A stretch of 8,488 nucleotides of DNA from Tannerella sp. Its GTDB lineage: Bacteria; Bacteroidota; Bacteroidia; Bacteroidales; Tannerellaceae. Where the stretch lies: NCBI GenBank assembly GCA_031283785.1, contig JAITBC010000356.1:1-8488 (forward strand). Direction: 5' to 3'. Below, piece by piece: positions 6,040-8,488 of this stretch. Positions within the stretch are counted from its first letter, which is position 1. The number at the start of each line of letters is the position of its first letter. The notes below the pieces were generated by a model, which had not been told where the DNA came from, ran no database searches, and saw only the letters and a program-made list of their open reading frames with translations. Made by a program: the position numbers and the translations under genes.

Positions 6040-8325
6040 TCATTCCACTGTGATCCCTGTTGAAAGAGTATTGCCGTCGTCGTCCACTACCGTTACGTTG
6101 TGCCTGCCGCGCGAAGGACGGAACGTGTATTTATGAAAATCACGCGTTGAACCCATATATTCGGCGTCTATATGCCAGAAGACCGTGACATCGCTGCGAC
6201 TGTGTGCCAGTTCAAACGTTATCCCGCCATCGCTGCCGTCTAACTGTTTCGGAAGGTATACATGCGTATTTCCCTGCGGATATATAAATGCCATGGGCAA
6301 ATGGGTATCTTCGCCGCAACCTTTCATAAACGGCGGCAGTATTTTATATTCGGGGTGATGTTGCTTATAATACCATTCCCATGCCGGAGGCAGCACAAAG
6401 TAGTTTTGTGAAATAATCTGCATGCCTGCCCCGATACAATTTTCATATATCCGGTATTGACCGTCGACACTCAATTTCACAGGCTTATGATACGGGCACA
6501 CCCCCGTATGCAATCCGTTCGGGAGAATCATCGCCGTGTCCGCCTCATCGCAAAAGCGGCTTTTAAGATGCCCCGACAGGCGGCATACAGGCGCTTCTGC
6601 AAATTCGCTTTCGGGACAGGCAAACCATGACGCCGACGGCAACGTATTAAAGATATCAAACATAACAGGCCCTGCCGTACGCCCGCCGACAAGTTCCGGC
6701 TTGCCTTCCCCGTTTGCATTGCCTGCCCACACGCCTACTGCATACCGGCTTGTAACGCCTATCGCCCATGCGTCACGGAAGCCGTAACTCGTCCCCGTTT
6801 TCCATGCGACCGCCTGCATTGACGGGACGAAACGCCAATCGATATCTTCCGGACGGTTCACTTCTTTTATTGCATCAAAAACCTGCCATACGGCTCCCGG
6901 AGAAAAAATGTCCGGCAACGTTTCCTGTTTGCCGCCCGAAATAACACTGCCCGGCGTCCGCGCCAAATGCAGCAGTGAACGCGCCATACCGGAATAGATA
7001 AACGAGAGATCCCAAAGCGTGGCCTCCGCCCCTCCAAGAATGAGCGATAATCCATAGTGCGAAGGCGAATGTGTCAAGGTCGTGATACCGGCCTTTTTCA
7101 GGAAATCATGGAACTTCGGCACGCTGTACTCGCGCAACAGATATACCGACGGGATATTCAGTGAACGCGCTATTACGCCGGAGGCCGGAACGGCGCCTTC
7201 ATATTGCATGTTAAAGTTCTGCGGTACGAAACCGTTGATATTGAGCGGGACATCCGGCAACAGAGTGTTGGGTAGGATCTGCCCTTCCTGTAATGCGGCA
7301 TAATAAAGGAACGGCTTTAATATACTTCCCGTACTGCGGGGGGCATGTATGATATCAACCTGATTGGAGGAAGTACGACCGTCGAAATCCACATTTCCGC
7401 AATAAGCACGTACTTCGTTCGTTGGGACGTCTATCACAAGGGCTGCAATATTACGGATATCGTTTCGCTGAAAGGCGCTGTTCCAACGGTCGAGGATGGA
7501 TTCTACCTGTTCCTGCATGTTTTTGTCGATCGACGAGACAATTTGTTGCCCCCCGTCATGTTGATGGAAATACGAAACGAGATGCGGCGCCGTCTGCGGC
7601 AACGGCATTGGCTCCGACGGAAGATATTCGCTGACGGCAAGGTCGTAATCGATATCGCCTATTTCGCCGCTGTCATGAAGATATTTCAGCAAACGGTTCC
7701 GCTTCTCCGTCAGTGCGGGACGATTTTTTGCCACATGTATCATCGACGGAGCATTCGGAAGTACCGCCAGCGTGGCAGCTTCCGCCCACGACAACTCTTC
7801 CGGGGGATGACCGAAATAACGCCATGCCGCTGCATCAAGCCCGACTACATTGCCTCCGAATGGTGCATGAGATGCATACATGGCAAGTATCTCGCGTTTG
7901 GAATACCGACATTCGATGCGGGTAGCAAGTATCGCTTCAATAATTTTTTCCCTTACCGTACGCTTCCCGCCGCGCGACAAACGTACCGTCTGCATGGTAA
8001 GCGTACTGCCGCCGCCGACAATTCGCTTCTCCTTTATGTTTTGTCTCATGACCCTTATGACGGCCAATGGATTCACTCCAAAGTGATAATGAAAATAACG
8101 GTCTTCAAAAGCAATAATACATCGTTCGAACTTCCGTGGGACAGTGTCGCAGGGAGGAAAACGCCATTGCCCGTCGCCGGCGATACGTGCACCCAGCAAT
8201 TTCCCGTGACGGTCCGTCACAACCGTTGCATAAGGCGCATCAAACAGCTTGCGCGGCAGGCAAAAAAGATAACAGACAAGCAAAACTGCAATCGTCCGGC
8301 GAACAGTCGACCTTACCATTGTCAT
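6040..8325 (-). CDS. pbpC: Penicillin-binding protein 1C (bifunctional peptidoglycan synthase)
   Basis: Class A penicillin-binding protein of 761 residues, the usual PBP1C length. A short N-terminal membrane anchor (TIAVLLVCYLFCL, 11-23) is followed by a GT51 glycosyltransferase domain (about 45-215) with E74-D75-x2-F-x2-H-x-G and GGGSTLTMQ at 104-112; E74 is the expected catalytic Glu. The transpeptidase domain (about 290-560) has S334-I-L-K337 (TGSILKPF), S388-L-N390 and K509-T-G511 (WKTGTSYGFRDAW), so all three penicillin-binding motifs are intact. The C-terminal 90 residues match the BiPBP_C module that marks PBP1C. The protein would polymerise and cross-link lipid II-derived glycan in the periplasm. 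The ATG at 8323-8325 overlaps the stop of a mini-ORF (ATGA), and the yfhM tail lies just upstream, as in many Gram-negatives where the two are co-expressed. The M3 codon is an alternative start. Confidence 0.94.
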   Translation of the reverse strand: MTMVRSTVRRTIAVLLVCYLFCLPRKLFDAPYATVVTDRHGKLLGARIAGDGQWRFPPCDTVPRKFERCIIAFEDRYFHYHFGVNPLAVIRVMRQNIKEKRIVGGGSTLTMQTVRLSRGGKRTVREKIIEAILATRIECRYSKREILAMYASHAPFGGNVVGLDAAAWRYFGHPPEELSWAEAATLAVLPNAPSMIHVAKNRPALTEKRNRLLKYLHDSGEIGDIDYDLAVSEYLPSEPMPLPQTAPHLVSYFHQHDGGQQIVSSIDKNMQEQVESILDRWNSAFQRNDIRNIAALVIDVPTNEVRAYCGNVDFDGRTSSNQVDIIHAPRSTGSILKPFLYYAALQEGQILPNTLLPDVPLNINGFVPQNFNMQYEGAVPASGVIARSLNIPSVYLLREYSVPKFHDFLKKAGITTLTHSPSHYGLSLILGGAEATLWDLSFIYSGMARSLLHLARTPGSVISGGKQETLPDIFSPGAVWQVFDAIKEVNRPEDIDWRFVPSMQAVAWKTGTSYGFRDAWAIGVTSRYAVGVWAGNANGEGKPELVGGRTAGPVMFDIFNTLPSASWFACPESEFAEAPVCRLSGHLKSRFCDEADTAMILPNGLHTGVCPYHKPVKLSVDGQYRIYENCIGAGMQIISQNYFVLPPAWEWYYKQHHPEYKILPPFMKGCGEDTHLPMAFIYPQGNTHVYLPKQLDGSDGGITFELAHSRSDVTVFWHIDAEYMGSTRDFHKYTFRPSRGRHNVTVVDDDGNTLSTGITVE

Positions 8326-8436
8326 TTGTATACTTTCACCCGGCCTGCCGTTGCCATAACGACGGGCGTCAAGTCCATAGCGGCAGAACCGGTCTTTACC
8401 ATTGTCATTTGTAAACTTTCACCCGGCCTGCCGTTG
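8313..8436. repeat. Pair of 41-bp direct repeats at the yfhM-pbpC junction
   Basis: Bases 8313-8353 and 8396-8436 match over 41 bp with one mismatch (T at 8331, A at 8414). They are separated by 42 bases of unrelated sequence, for an offset of 83 bp. Each copy holds, on the - strand, the codons for the YfhM tail (TAGRVKVYK), the stop TGA and the overlapping start of PbpC (ATGACAATGGTAA). Only the outermost signals are used by full-length genes: the right copy ends YfhM and the left copy starts PbpC. Confidence 0.9.
8322..8408 (-). CDS. 28-codon mini-ORF between yfhM and pbpC
   Basis: The ATG at 8406-8408 overlaps the yfhM stop (ATGA), and the TGA at 8322-8324 overlaps the pbpC start (ATGA). 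The peptide begins MTMVK, like the start of PbpC (MTMVR), and ends TAGRVKVYK, identical to the last nine residues of YfhM. It thus consists of a duplicated pbpC start fused to a duplicated yfhM tail through about 14 unrelated residues. It is most likely a by-product of the 41-bp repeat, but it may keep ribosomes passing from yfhM to pbpC. A functional peptide is not supported. Confidence 0.4.
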   Translation of the reverse strand: MTMVKTGSAAMDLTPVVMATAGRVKVYK

Positions 8437-8488
8437 TGCGGGCGCGCGCCGACGCATCGTACATCGCCTCGCATAAAATTGCCGGGAA
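8405..8488 (-). CDS. yfhM: Alpha-2-macroglobulin-like protein YfhM, last 27 codons
   Basis: Reading the - strand from the window edge gives 27 residues and a TGA stop at 8405-8407. The segment 'CEAMYDASARARTTAG' followed by 'RVKVYK' fits the extreme C-terminus of bacterial alpha-2-macroglobulins, which end in 'P-(x)n-ESMY-P--RA' and a final beta-strand. Position directly upstream of pbpC on the same strand is the classic arrangement. The full protein would be a very large periplasmic lipoprotein-type protease trap thought to act with PBP1C when the envelope is breached. Only the end is visible, so the thioester region cannot be judged. It was identified from context plus a short motif. Confidence 0.75.
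   Translation of the reverse strand, partial: FPAILCEAMYDASARARTTAGRVKVYK

Noticed and set aside
7082..8414. Several + strand open frames of 70-92 codons opposite pbpC
   Set aside because: All are shadows of the well-supported pbpC frame and lack domains or start signals.
8326..8488. Insertion sequence end or transposon footprint at the yfhM-pbpC junction
   Set aside because: The 41-bp repeats are direct, made of the flanking genes themselves, and no inverted ends or transposase are present.

Overview
The window looks like chromosomal DNA of a Bacteroidota member, most likely order Bacteroidales (Bacteroides, Parabacteroides or Tannerella type). Pointers are a good TTTG-N19-TAnnTTTG promoter, AT-rich start regions without Shine-Dalgarno sequences, an SDR-type threonine dehydrogenase of the Cytophaga/Flavobacterium kind, and TPR units of the 'RELA-NPQVYLPDVAxTL' kind. 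No genus can be fixed from the sequence alone.

Layout on the + strand: the 3' end of a TPR-repeat protein (1-519); a stretch of nearly 480 bases without a convincing gene, holding four to five diverged copies of a ~42-bp tandem repeat (635-~825) and then a promoter; L-threonine 3-dehydrogenase (1003-1965); two unrelated-looking PAP2 phosphatases in a row (2014-2577 and 2599-3471); a second promoter; then a tight three-gene unit of pyruvoyl-dependent arginine decarboxylase (3572-4117), a MenA-like UbiA prenyltransferase (4123-5112) and a radical SAM enzyme resembling HpnH (5131-6024).

On the - strand, converging on the radical SAM gene with 15 bases between them, is pbpC (6040-8325, penicillin-binding protein 1C). 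The last 27 codons of its usual partner, the alpha-2-macroglobulin-like protein YfhM, lie at 8405-8488. The junction between the two has been remodelled: a 41-bp segment that carries the YfhM tail and the pbpC start occurs twice, 83 bp apart. This leaves a 28-codon mini-ORF joined to both neighbours by ATGA stop/start overlaps.

How the genes may work together: YfhM and PBP1C form a known envelope-defence and repair pair. The UbiA, radical SAM and two PAP2 proteins all act on isoprenoid or lipid-phosphate substrates in other bacteria, so the + strand block may be an uncharacterised lipid or quinone modification pathway. Arginine decarboxylase is the odd member; its close linkage to ubiA suggests co-expression, but a shared pathway is unproven. 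The best candidates for something undescribed are the ubiA/radical SAM pair, the remodelled yfhM-pbpC junction and the 42-bp repeat block.
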